Source of the DNA: Phytoactinopolyspora halophila
Lineage (GTDB): Bacteria; Actinomycetota; Actinomycetes; Jiangellales; Jiangellaceae
DNA length: 64,000 nt
Assembly: GCF_003287285.1 (NCBI RefSeq)
Contig: NZ_QMIG01000022.1
Location: 28,791-92,790 of the forward strand
Direction of reading: 5' to 3'
The notes under the pieces were generated by a model, which was given only the letters and a program-made list of their open reading frames with translations, was not told the DNA's origin and ran no database searches. The first letter of the stretch is position 1, and each line of letters opens with the position of its first letter. This document shows, one piece after another, positions 29,942 through 39,100 of the stretch. The translations under genes and the position numbers were made by a program.

Positions 29942-30167
29942 CATCGAAAGCGAGAGAGTCAAGGGTGAGCCACCACATTCACACGGGTACTAGCACTGCA
30001 TATCTGTCACGCGTGCTGCCGTCGTCATCACGACGATGCCAGCCTTCGCGACAAGTGAGAGACGGGATGCCTCCACCGTTCTCTCGCGCCCGTTTTAGCG
30101 TGGGTGAATAGTCCGCTATTGAGTTGGCACTTTGAAGTTGTTTTTCTGTGTGCCTTGCGATGTATCC
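29942..30167 (-). other. Leader region of the leftward operon
   Basis: Transcription should start near 30161. A leftward frame ending at 29979 (TGA) reads CREGWHRRDDDGSTRDRY near its end and looks partly coding, but no start codon with RBS lies downstream of the predicted start site. GGTGGAGG at about 30072-30079 precedes an ATC codon. No supported gene. Confidence 0.4.
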
Positions 30168-30196
30168 ATACTGTCGCACCGTGCACGGCATGTCAA
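30168..30196 (-). promoter_or_regulatory. Leftward promoter with operator O3
   Basis: Perfect -35 TTGACA (30196-30191), 17-bp spacer, -10 CAGTAT (30173-30168). The spacer carries GACATGC-CGT-GCACGGT followed by GCG, aligned position for position with O1 at 7260-7276. Confidence 0.7.
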
Positions 30197-30514
30197 CACA
30201 CAACACAAAAAATCTTGAAAGTCGATTGTACGCTGCGTCGATGGTGCGACGAGTGGCGTGTGCGTGCACGCAACACAAAAACGATCACTGCTGCTGTGCA
30301 TATTACGACGGCGTGTAGTACTACGGTAGGTAGTAGGTCAGCGTCCGCTTCACACGGTCACGAATTGGTCAAACCGTTGACCACTTGACCACATTTTCGC
30401 GCGTGATCGCGCATTGCGTGCGCACGTGTGCGCATGTGCCGATATGGATCTTGGGTGACCGCATATGGGCAGGTCAGACGTAGTTTTTCAGTTGAACAAC
30501 CACCTGCCGTGACG

Positions 30515-30581
30515 GTTGTCATGACCATCTGTCACAGGCTTGACAAGCATTGTGCGTGTCATGACAGATGGTCATGACAAC
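30515..30581. repeat. Perfect 20-bp inverted repeat with three GTCATGAC sites
   Basis: Arms 30515-30534 and 30562-30581 are perfectly complementary, separated by 27 bp. GTCATGAC occurs at 30518-30525, 30558-30565 and 30571-30578, each itself a palindrome. This is the geometry of a multi-site binding region for a dimeric regulator or replication protein. Confidence 0.8.
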
Positions 30582-30846
30582 TATCTTGACCCCCGGTTGT
30601 TAAATCCGCCGATCATCAAATAACCTGACCACGCTCACGCATCTCGGCTAAACTCCGTGTGTCCCACATCACTCGCGAAGGACTTTGTAAGGCCGTGTGG
30701 AGATCGATCATCTCACATCATGAGAAATAATACGCAAATTAGGCAGATTTTTGGGCCGAATCAAGTTTGGACGGGTGTTATACCTATGAGGGGCAAGAAC
30801 AAACACGGACACCAAGCACTAGGAACTAAACACCAGGTTCCCGGTT

Positions 30847-30873
30847 GAGAGCCGCCCTTTAGGGGCGGCTCTC
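30847..30873 (+). terminator. Hairpin upstream of the late operon, 1
   Basis: GAGAGCCGCCC pairs with GGGCGGCTCTC around a 5-nt loop; no T-run. It may be a terminator or an antitermination target. Confidence 0.6.
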
Positions 30874-30915
30874 CCGGGGGTGCTGGAAACGTAAATTAAG
30901 CACTTAGTTCTTAAG

Positions 30916-30943
30916 GAGAGACGGCCCCTGAGGGCCGTCTCTC
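30916..30943 (+). terminator. Hairpin upstream of the late operon, 2
   Basis: GAGAGACGGCCC pairs with GGGCCGTCTCTC around CTGA, flanked on both sides by AAGCACTTA/AAGTGCTTA, which themselves are inverted and extend the stem. Confidence 0.6.
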
Positions 30944-31087
30944 ACAAGTGCTTAATTTTTAAAAACTGCTCCTTGGTTACCCCAGCTCACCTTCGTCGCT
31001 ACGGCCGCTGAGGCGGCCTTCGCTCCTCGGTGAACTACCCCAAACACTTTGCCGAGAAACCACGCCCAACTCTGCCTAGGAGGTCGC

Positions 31088-33061
31088 ATGTCCAAGGCGA
31101 CCTCGAACAACTTCTTTCCGAACGAGGTCCATGGCGAAAAATCGAAGAACTTGAAGGAGATCCGTCAAGGACCTCGTGGGGGCAAGGGAACGGCTGATAG
31201 AGCGAAAAAGGAAGTCCTTCGCCTTCTCGCCGATGGTTACAAAATTAATGACGCCCTCACTGCTGTTGGTCGCTCCCGCAAGGCATACGACTACTGGCGC
31301 AAGATTGATCCCGAGTTTCGCGAAGAAGCGGATCGGATCCGGGGCCGGAGATTCCGCAAGGACGAAGGGCCGAAAGAGGTGCCGGATTTCGAGGAGTTCT
31401 GCGAAGAGTACTTGGGGCACAAGCTCTTCAGGCATCAGCTTCAGTGGTACGACATTCTGGAAGGTCGCGAACCTCGCGATCTGACCGATGCTCAAACTTA
31501 CACCCTCGGCTCCGAGCCAAACCTGCTGATCTGCAACACTCCGCCGAACCACGCCAAATCAACAACCATCACGGTTTTCTACACGCTGTGGCGGATCCTG
31601 AAGGATCCGAACACGCAGGTGGTCATCATCTCCAAGAAGGAGGCGATGGCCAAGAAGTTTCTGTTCCAGATTAAAGATTTGCTCGTTTCTCGCTCATACC
31701 AAAAGCTTCAGGATGACTTCGGTCCCGCCGAGGGCTTCGAGAAGACGAGTCCGATCTGGTCGTCAACACAGATTTACTTCGGACCAGAGCTTCGTGACGT
31801 GAACGCGAAAGACCCCACGGTCGAGGCCGTGGGGTTGGGCGGGACTATTTACGGTGCCCGTGCTGACCTGATCATCCTCGATGACGTCATCGCCACGGAC
31901 AACGCTCACGACTTCGAGAACCAGATCGACTGGATCACTCGAATGGTGTTGACGCGCCCGACCGAGCACGGACGCGTGCTCGTGGTCGGGACGCGCGTTG
32001 CACCGGTGGACTTGTACGGCGAACTCATGTCGCCGTCACGCTATGAAGATGAGCGAGCGCCGTGGACGTATTTCGCCCAACCGGCTGTGGAGCGTTTTGC
32101 TGAGGACCCAAAGGACTGGGTGACATTGTGGCCCCGGTCGAACATGTCCAAGCGGGGAGCAGCGACCACACCCGATGAAGATGGGCTGTTCCCGGCGTGG
32201 GATGGCCCCGCTCTCGCGAAGATGCGAGAGCGGTTGAAGACCAACCCGAACGCGTGGAGCCAGGGCTATCAGCAGCTCTCGGTGTCCGAGGATTCGATCT
32301 TCAAGCGGGAGAAGGTTTACGCCGCCGTTAATGGCATGCGTAAGGTTGGCCCGCTGTATGCGGGCCATGTTGGCCACCCGCCAGACGGCATGGACGGTAA
32401 GGCCGTCATTGCTGGCCTGGATCCGGCTTCCAGCGGTTTCACTGCTGCTGTAGTGGTGGCCATGGACCGGCGCACCGGCAAGCGGTGGTTGTTGGACGCG
32501 TACAACAAACCAAACACCACACCAGACCAAATTCGCGACTTGTTAGTCGGTTGGGCTCGCCGCTATGGCGTCACCGAGTGGCGCGTGGAAAAGGTTCTGC
32601 TATCCAACTGGATCCTCCAGGATCAGCAACTGATTCGTGACCTCGCCAACATGGGGTGCTCGATGCGCGAGCACATCACCAACGCCAGTACCAAGTGGGA
32701 TGAAGATGGCGGGATCCTGTCGCTAACGTCGCTCTTTGACGGCGACAGGCCACTGCTTGATATTCCGTCGACGCAGTACGAGGTGATTCGCACGATGTGC
32801 GAACAGTTCGTCACCTACCAGCCGAAGACGAAAAACCCGACTGACCTCATTATGGCGCTGTGGTTTGTCGAAGCACGTCTCCGTCAACTGGTGCTGCAAT
32901 CCGAAGGCAGCATGTTTGTCAACTCTGCATGGACGACTCAAGAGCAACTCAACGACCAGATGGTCGTTGATTTCAGTCAGATCGACGGCCAGCTTGAGGA
33001 AATCTATATACCAAATCGCTGGGGAAGCTCGTGGACATATTCCAAGATTACCGCGACCTAA
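31088..33061 (+). CDS. Terminase large subunit
   Basis: 657 aa. An N-terminal HTH-like segment (about 35-65, RRAKKEVLRLL-type helix and ALTAVGRSRKAYDYWRK) may replace a separate small terminase, which is not seen. ATPase: Walker A CNTPPNHAKSTT (about 155-166) and Walker B DLIILDDVIA (about 265-274). RNase H-like nuclease: AGLDPASSGFTAAVVVAMDR (about 440-459) with further acidic residues. It packages DNA into proheads. ATG 31088 has AGGAGG 5 nt upstream. Confidence 0.93.
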   Translation: MSKATSNNFFPNEVHGEKSKNLKEIRQGPRGGKGTADRAKKEVLRLLADGYKINDALTAVGRSRKAYDYWRKIDPEFREEADRIRGRRFRKDEGPKEVPDFEEFCEEYLGHKLFRHQLQWYDILEGREPRDLTDAQTYTLGSEPNLLICNTPPNHAKSTTITVFYTLWRILKDPNTQVVIISKKEAMAKKFLFQIKDLLVSRSYQKLQDDFGPAEGFEKTSPIWSSTQIYFGPELRDVNAKDPTVEAVGLGGTIYGARADLIILDDVIATDNAHDFENQIDWITRMVLTRPTEHGRVLVVGTRVAPVDLYGELMSPSRYEDERAPWTYFAQPAVERFAEDPKDWVTLWPRSNMSKRGAATTPDEDGLFPAWDGPALAKMRERLKTNPNAWSQGYQQLSVSEDSIFKREKVYAAVNGMRKVGPLYAGHVGHPPDGMDGKAVIAGLDPASSGFTAAVVVAMDRRTGKRWLLDAYNKPNTTPDQIRDLLVGWARRYGVTEWRVEKVLLSNWILQDQQLIRDLANMGCSMREHITNASTKWDEDGGILSLTSLFDGDRPLLDIPSTQYEVIRTMCEQFVTYQPKTKNPTDLIMALWFVEARLRQLVLQSEGSMFVNSAWTTQEQLNDQMVVDFSQIDGQLEEIYIPNRWGSSWTYSKITAT

Positions 33062-34797
33062 AGGCGCAATTCCAAGACCGGGATGAGCGACACCGGCAGG
33101 TAACTGCCGTGCGGCGTGGTGACGTGGAAGAGGTCATGCCGGGAGTTTTCCCGAAGAACTGGCCTCATCCGATTACGGCAAACGTCCTGGAAACGGCGAG
33201 CCGTGATTTCGCCGAAATGCTTGGCTCGTTGCCGCAGGTATCATGCCAGCCGACCAAGTTCACCTCGCATCGCGCGAAGAAAAGCGCTGATGTTCGCACC
33301 AAGATAGCGCTTGGCTATATTGAAGATTCGCGCCTTCAGCCGCAGATGTATTCCGGCGCCGACAGTTTCTTCTTCTACGGCGCCATGGCGTTCATTGTCG
33401 ATCCCGACTTCGACATCATGAAGCCAACAATTCGGGTGACGTCAACAGCCAATTGCTATTACCTGCGTAACTTCAAGGGTGACGTTGCCGCGTTTTATCA
33501 ACGCTGGTATGAGACCATCGACTGGCTTGTTGCGAAGTTTCCGGAACACAAACACAAAATTAAAAACCAAGATGCTTTTCACTTTGGTGAGCATGGCTCG
33601 ACCATGCTCGAAGTGGTCAAATATTACGGCCCCCAGTCGTGCAAAATTCTGTTGCCAGATCGCAATCTGGTAATCCGGGACAGCCCCAACCCCCTAAACA
33701 AGACGAACGTCTATATTGCTGAACGGTATCGCTGGGACGGGGAGCAGCGTGGGCAGTTCGACGACGTTGCCTGGACGCAGATGGCGAAGGCACGCACCGC
33801 CTTGTACGGCATGGAGGCCAGCGACCAGGCGCTAAACGCGCCGTGGGCGCTGCCTGAGGATGTCACCACGGTCTCACTGGGGCCGCGCTCGGTGATGCGT
33901 TCGCGGGAGCCGGAAAAGATCGGCAGGGTTCCGATCAATATGCCCCCCGAGGCATATTCGCAGCAAGAGTTTCTGGCCGGTCAAGAACGCATGGGCGCCC
34001 GGTATCCCGAAGGGATGACCGGCAACCTTGATGCTTCCGTCATTACCGGCCAAGGTGTCAATGCTCTCCTGAGCCAAGCCAACCTGCAAGTCAAGGTCGC
34101 TCAGGAGCTAGTGGCGATCGCGTTGCAGGACGCGATCGCGCATGCTTTCGAGATGGATGAGGTCTTTTGGCCTGATTCGCAAAAGACCACCGAAGGCGCC
34201 ACCGAGGGGGCGCGATTCGCTGTACGGTACACGCCTGCGAAAGACATCAAGGGTGACTACAGCGTTTCCGCAACCTACGGTTTTGCGTCTGGGCTTGATC
34301 CCAACCGAGCCCTGGTGTTTATGCTTCAGCTTCGGGCAGATGGAAATCTCTCCAAAGATACGCTCATGCGTCACATGGGGCATCTCTTTGGTGTAGGCGC
34401 CCAGGAAGAGCTGGAGCGCGTTGATGCCGAAGAGCTGGAGGCCGCGCTGAAGCAAGGTTTGTTTCAGTTGGCATCATCGATTGGCAATCCCGAGATGGCT
34501 GGCATGGGCGTGGACCCGCGTTCGGTTGTGCGTCAAATGGCGCACGTGATTGAACAGCGCGAAAAGGGCAAGCCGCTGCATGACGCCATTCTCGAAGCGC
34601 TGGACTTGCCTGACGAGGAGTTGAATCCCCAGGCGCCCCAACAGGGTTCGCCTGGAGGCGATGAGGAGCTAATACCTGGAATGCCGCCTCAAGGCGGCTC
34701 GCCGGACCTCAACATGATTATGGCGGGACTCACTCCTGGCGGAAATCCTAATTTGCAATCAACGGTCTCCAGGCAGCAACGAACAACAGGAGGCTAA
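33031..34797 (+). CDS. Portal protein
   Basis: 588 aa. Position directly after the terminase, size and layout fit a portal: N-terminal PKNWPHPITANVLETASRDF, a beta-rich wing, and helical stem region (about 340-400, VNALLSQANLQVKVAQELVA). The Pro/Gly/Gln-rich C-terminus (LNPQAPQQGSPGGDEELIPG) is typical of portal tails. The GTG start overlaps the terminase by 31 nt. It forms the DNA entry and exit ring. Confidence 0.85.
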   Translation: MDIFQDYRDLKAQFQDRDERHRQVTAVRRGDVEEVMPGVFPKNWPHPITANVLETASRDFAEMLGSLPQVSCQPTKFTSHRAKKSADVRTKIALGYIEDSRLQPQMYSGADSFFFYGAMAFIVDPDFDIMKPTIRVTSTANCYYLRNFKGDVAAFYQRWYETIDWLVAKFPEHKHKIKNQDAFHFGEHGSTMLEVVKYYGPQSCKILLPDRNLVIRDSPNPLNKTNVYIAERYRWDGEQRGQFDDVAWTQMAKARTALYGMEASDQALNAPWALPEDVTTVSLGPRSVMRSREPEKIGRVPINMPPEAYSQQEFLAGQERMGARYPEGMTGNLDASVITGQGVNALLSQANLQVKVAQELVAIALQDAIAHAFEMDEVFWPDSQKTTEGATEGARFAVRYTPAKDIKGDYSVSATYGFASGLDPNRALVFMLQLRADGNLSKDTLMRHMGHLFGVGAQEELERVDAEELEAALKQGLFQLASSIGNPEMAGMGVDPRSVVRQMAHVIEQREKGKPLHDAILEALDLPDEELNPQAPQQGSPGGDEELIPGMPPQGGSPDLNMIMAGLTPGGNPNLQSTVSRQQRTTGG

Positions 34798-34956
34798 GTG
34801 GCAATGCGCAAAGCGGGGTCCGGCTCGGGCCGGTCCCGTAAGAACAATTCGACACATCGCGTTCTTGGGCCAACGCCCTATTTTCGCAACCTGAACAAAA
34901 GTGGCCGTGCGTTGGGCCGAACGCCTGGCGCTCGTTTTAGTCGACGGAGGAAGTAA
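34798..34956 (+). CDS. Very basic 52-aa phage protein
   Basis: MAMRKAGSGSGRSRKNNSTH at the start and an RFSRRRK end; Arg/Lys/Ser-rich throughout. The GTG start has AGGAGG 4-5 nt upstream. It could bind DNA or be an internal head protein; not recognised. Confidence 0.6.
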   Translation: MAMRKAGSGSGRSRKNNSTHRVLGPTPYFRNLNKSGRALGRTPGARFSRRRK

Positions 34957-35108
34957 TGGCAACTGGCCCTACGTATGTTGGTGGAAAGACTGGGCAGATT
35001 GGCCCGGAAGATCTTGGCGAACTCGATCTCAGCGCTTCGGATGCTGCGCTTGTCAGCCTCCTGGAGGGCCTGGCTAATCTGGGAATTGTCGAGTACACCA
35101 CGGTGTAA
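34956..35108 (+). CDS. Small hypothetical structural-region protein
   Basis: 50 aa. ATGPTYVGGKTGQIGPEDLG then an acidic helix. Start overlaps the previous stop by 1 nt and is preceded by GGAGGAAG. Confidence 0.6.
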   Translation: MATGPTYVGGKTGQIGPEDLGELDLSASDAALVSLLEGLANLGIVEYTTV

Positions 35109-35117
35109 TTTGCTGTA

Positions 35118-35231
35118 GCGGGCCACCTCCGATGTAGCCGTTGAGGTGATTTGTGCGCCCGCATAGGGCCTGTAGGCGATCGCCGTGACAGGCAAACGCT
35201 GGCCGCCCATTCCCCCGTTATGGGCGGCCAG
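35118..35231 (+). ncRNA. Three consecutive hairpins before the tmRNA-like RNA
   Basis: Hairpin A 35118-35162 (GCGGGC/GCCCGC enclosing CACCTC/GAGGTG), hairpin B 35168-35193 (GCCTGT/ACAGGC enclosing GGCG/CGCC), hairpin C 35199-35231 (perfect 12-bp CTGGCCGCCCAT stem). No gene is seen. They may process or stabilise the following RNA. Confidence 0.55.
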
Positions 35232-35236
35232 GATTC

Positions 35237-35317
35237 GGGGGTGGATGGCGTCGACCGTCTGCGAAAACCGCATGCGGACCAGGCGGGACAGGAGTTCGAA
35301 TCTCCTCACCTCCACCA
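35237..35317 (+). ncRNA. 81-nt tmRNA/tRNA-Ala-like RNA ending in CCA
   Basis: 5' GGGGGUG pairs with 3' CACCUCC; the third pair is G-U as in tRNA-Ala and tmRNA. The discriminator is A and CCA is encoded. T-arm: AGGAG-UUCGAAU-CUCCU. After the acceptor comes GAUGGCGUCGAC, close to the conserved tmRNA D-region GGUUUCGAC, and the T-arm is preceded by GGGAC as in tmRNA. The middle is a closed hairpin (GUC-UGCG-AAAAC-CGCA...GAC) with no anticodon arm, tag frame or pseudoknots. It looks like the tRNA-like domain of tmRNA alone. Confidence 0.7.
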
Positions 35318-35335
35318 AACATCTTTGGAGGGTAT

Positions 35336-35479
35336 GTGTGCAATAAAGGCGACTGTGAACAGTGCCGTTATATCGGAAGCTTGAAAGACATCGCCAAAGA
35401 AAGCGACGACCAAAAATTGATGGGCCGCGCCACCCACATGCAAGACCAGCACGAGGCGGAGCATGAGCATGGACGATGA
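35336..35479 (+). CDS. Small His/Cys-rich phage protein
   Basis: 47 aa. KGDCEQCRYIG at the start and a HMQDQHEAEHEHG end suggest metal binding. GTG 35336 has TTGGAGGG upstream; the overlapping ATG frame is shorter. It overlaps the next gene. Confidence 0.55.
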   Translation: MCNKGDCEQCRYIGSLKDIAKESDDQKLMGRATHMQDQHEAEHEHGR

Positions 35480-35714
35480 CGAAATTGGTGAAGAGCTGGA
35501 CGAGGCCCAGGATTCTCTTTACCACCCCTGTCAGTGGTCGTGGACTCTGTGGGCAGGGCAGCAATTTGACAGCATCGGAAACATCTTCGACAACATCGGC
35601 ACGATGTTTCATGACACCACAATCATGCTTCGCCAGCACTATCGCTGGAAAAAGGAACGCGAACATTTGATGTCCGATGGCCTACGCGAGATCCGACAAC
35701 TAACGGGGGAGTAA
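35463..35714 (+). CDS. Hypothetical structural-region protein
   Basis: 83 aa. Acidic start (DDDEIGEELDEAQ), central WSWTLWAGQQFDSIGNIFDN amphipathic segment and charged end. Start ATG 35463 (or 35469) has GGCGGA upstream. Function unknown. Confidence 0.65.
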   Translation: MSMDDDEIGEELDEAQDSLYHPCQWSWTLWAGQQFDSIGNIFDNIGTMFHDTTIMLRQHYRWKKEREHLMSDGLREIRQLTGE

Positions 35715-36122
35715 ATGGCTCAGCATGGTGGATACCGCGAACCCGAGCAGGCCGCCGCTGTAAGCGGTCCTGGCGCGCTTGCTCGTCGCACCGACGGGCC
35801 AATGCGTGGCTCTGGCCCCGTGGTTCCCGGCGAAGTCGCGGTTGATGACATGCGCGAAGCTGGATCCGGGGGCGACCAGAGGGGTCACCCGCAGGTTGAC
35901 ACGTCGTCCATCGTGCCACTTGAGGCCGAAAGCCAGCATCCGGAAATGCCAGTCACATCGGGCGCTCAGTTCGATCCGAACGAGCGGCCACCTGGCGCTG
36001 ACGAAGACGTGCTCATGGTCGGTCAGCATTTACAACTATTCAAGCGCCTGGCGTCAATGCCTGGCACGAGCAACGCTACACGTCAGATGGTTCGGCAACT
36101 GGAAGGACAACTGAGGCAATGA
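35715..36122 (+). CDS. Hypothetical structural-region protein
   Basis: 135 aa, Gly/Pro-rich and probably disordered (PGALARRTDGPMRGSGPVVP), with a C-terminal helix (LFKRLASMPGTSNATRQMV). It overlaps the 1855-aa gene by 4 nt. Possibly a small virion or assembly protein. Confidence 0.65.
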   Translation: MAQHGGYREPEQAAAVSGPGALARRTDGPMRGSGPVVPGEVAVDDMREAGSGGDQRGHPQVDTSSIVPLEAESQHPEMPVTSGAQFDPNERPPGADEDVLMVGQHLQLFKRLASMPGTSNATRQMVRQLEGQLRQ

Positions 36123-39100
36123 GTCAGCGGGATTGGTGGCTAGAGCGCACGGGGCGCGCAGCCGGAGCCACGTCGGGGCGCACGAGTCGCGAACCCGATT
36201 ATGGCCTGGCGGCGGATGTGGGCACCTCCACCATTCCTTCGCCGCAAGAGCATGATCAGGTCGTCAACTCGATGACGACGATGGTGGATGTTCAGGATCG
36301 TGCCGAAATTGCCCGGCAAAATTTGATGCAGATTCACCAGACCATCACTGAGGCTGGTCGTCAAATCGGGGAGAACAAGGGGTGGGAAGCCCCAAGTTGG
36401 CTCGGCCCCCTCCAGGGGGCCGCCACGTGGACTGGTCGTGCGTTCGGCAAGACCGCTGATGCCGTTGGAACCGGCATCAGCGGTGGCTGGAAGGGGTTGC
36501 AAGCTGGCTCGCGCTGGCTGGGGGAGCGCATCCTCGGAGAGGATGCCAACTCAGCCCTGAACAACGCTGTGGACAGCGCCTACGACACGATGGGCGATGC
36601 CGGAACTGCCTTCTGGGATGGCTACACTCACACAGCAGAAATCATCGATCGGTCGCTGTCAACGGCTGTTCTGTCTGGAACTGTCGCTGATGAACGTGGC
36701 TGGGACCCGCTGGCTCGCTTCTCGCCAGAAAACATCGGTGAAGCCTGGGAGCTCAGCGAGAACGTAACCGCCGGGCAGGCATTAGTCGACCCGATTTGGC
36801 TCGAAGACGACCTGTTTTCAAACGCCACTGATGAAACCCTTGAAGCATACCGCGAAGGTTTCGACGAAATGGGCAGGCCACTCGATGCGGCCTACCAGGA
36901 AGTGCGCGACGAGAGCGCGTTGTATAACATCTCTTCCGGTGCGCTTGATTTCATCAAAGCCTTCTACTTCGACCCAGCGGTCATCGCCGGTAAGGGCATC
37001 AGCGTTGCTCGCGGTGTTTACCGTGGCGATCTGGCCAACATGACGCGGCGCCAGGAGCGCCGCATGACCGAGATCGTCACCGCCTCCCCACGGCGCTTAG
37101 AGCGCATGCACGTTCGCCGCACCGACATCGCGGGCCAGCGTGCGCTGGCGCTGCGAGAGCGCATTAACAACCTTGCTGACGAAGTGCGCGCAGGCTCGCT
37201 GGATGAGACCGATTTGATTCGTCGCGAGCAGGCGTTTGCGATGCGTCCTGACTCGGCTGCCGTGTTCGCGGAAGCGGCTCGTGCTAAACGCATTGACACG
37301 CGTACGGGTGAGTTCCTTAATGAGCATGACGACGAGCTGTTCCGCGCATTCCTGGGTGTTTCACTAGGAGATCAGCGAAGTATTGACAAGCTTATGTCGC
37401 GCGGACGTCGCGGTCAGGAGCTTGTCGAGGATGTTGCCCGCATGGGCACGACCCGCAACAACACGCTAGCCGAAGTAGCTCGCGCCTCTGAGGAAGAGGC
37501 GCTTCGCATTGGCGATGAAATCTCTAACCTCGTCACCAACTCTGGCGGTCGGCAATTCCGGGACGTACGGGTTAACCGCAACAGGGGGCGCCTGAATGTC
37601 GTTGGTGACGGCGAGAAGTCGTTCGATCTCGTAGGCCAGCGTGTGGTGTGGGATACGACTCCACAGGGCGTCACGTCTGAAGCCACCAGGCAACTGCGGG
37701 ACACCATCCAGGCGCGCGCCCTTACGGCGCGCGAGTCGGCTGAGTGGGCGACAGACTTACGTACGCGCCTGGAGCGATTCACGGGCTATCACATGTGGCT
37801 CGATGATGTGACGCAAAAGGCTGCGGAGTCGCCTCTGCGACTGGTGCCTGGTGCGGGACGATCAGCCCCTAATCGCCTGCTGGATCGCCGTTCAGAAGCT
37901 CGGATCGGTTTGATGACCGATCCGGCACAAAGTGATGTACGCACCAGCATCTTCCGGCCCAACAAGGCCAATAACGTAGGTGCGTCGATTATGAAGCCAG
38001 CCCCTGGCTGGATTCGTCGTCGCCCCGGTGTACTCGACCTGCATCGGCCAGATGAAGGTTTCAAGTCGGTTGAACGCTATTTCGATCAGATGCGGGTCTA
38101 CGCTGGCGTGGGGGCAATCCAGTCGCACATGGGTGTGGAGCGGTTTGAGGCTTTGCAGCGCAGCATGTCTAATCGCATGCTGCGGGCCAACAACGACGTC
38201 GAGCGTCGTCGCGTTGCTGAAGAAATAGACGCAGTTGGCGTCGAACTTGTTGCCACCAAACATGGCTTAACACCGCAGCAAGCTTTGATAATCGCTCGCG
38301 ACCTCCAGAATCGCAAGCAACAGCTCTGGGGCGACATTGAGCGCCGATACGTCGAGACGCGCGGGCGGGACGCCGATCCAGATGCCCCGATAGGGCAAAT
38401 CGAGGTCAGTGATGGGTCTGACCTCGTGATGATGGACATGCCGCTGTCGGTGACGCAACTTAAAAATCATCACTTCGGCACCGACTTGAGGGCCTTGGAT
38501 TCACTGTTGCAACGCCATTCTGGCGGCATCCGCAACCTCCTTGGTGAAGGCGGGGATGCGGCTACGCGAGCACTTGAATACTTCCATATGTACTGGAAGC
38601 CCTCGGTGTTGTTCCGTCTCGGATACCCCATTCGGAACATTTCGGATGATGGTGTTCGCGCCCTTTCAATGGCCGAACAGCCGTTCACGATGATCGGCAA
38701 TATGGGTATTGGTGCTGCCCAGCTCATGGCGCGTGCTGGAAAGCGAGTCGCAAACTATGGTCGTGTCCCGCTGAACGTTTATGACCGCAAGCGGTGGCAG
38801 GGTCGCAACCAGGATGTTGTGAAGGGCGTCGACCCATCGGCAGCTAGAGTTGATGATGTGCGCATGCGCTCGATTGACGAGCGCACCGAAGGCGTGGACG
38901 CTTACGAACGGACCTTGCTGCACGCTCAAGCCAACGGTCGTGCACGCGGCAAGGTCCGTAAACCGTCCATCGTAGGTAGCATCGAGCGTTGGCTAAAAGA
39001 CGATGACACGTTCGCGTTCGACGCTGCACGCAGCAAAAAGGTCAACGCCAACAATGTTCATGACTTCGGTCTTTCCGATGCCGTGACGATGAGCAGCCGC

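Larger units (their letters stand above)
30200..31087. promoter_or_regulatory. Large non-coding control region before the late operon
   Basis: Almost 900 bp without a convincing gene, rich in repeats: GGTCAA-ACCG-TTGACC (about 30367-30382) followed by another TTGACC, GCGCAC-GT-GTGCGC (30420-30433), a 20-bp inverted repeat (30515-30581), and two perfect hairpins (30847-30873, 30916-30943) flanked by CTAGGAAC/CTAAGAAC motifs. It likely holds the late promoter and possibly the replication origin. A 42-codon frame at 30720-30848 (MRNNTQIRQIFGPNQVW...) has no good RBS. Confidence 0.55.

Noticed and set aside
29979..30278. Leftward frame crossing the O3 promoter
   Set aside because: Its only ATG lies upstream of the predicted transcription start and no other start codon with RBS exists.
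30657..30848. 63-codon frame in the control region
   Set aside because: No RBS for the GTG, it runs through repeat motifs and ends at a hairpin; kept only as a remark in the control-region entry.
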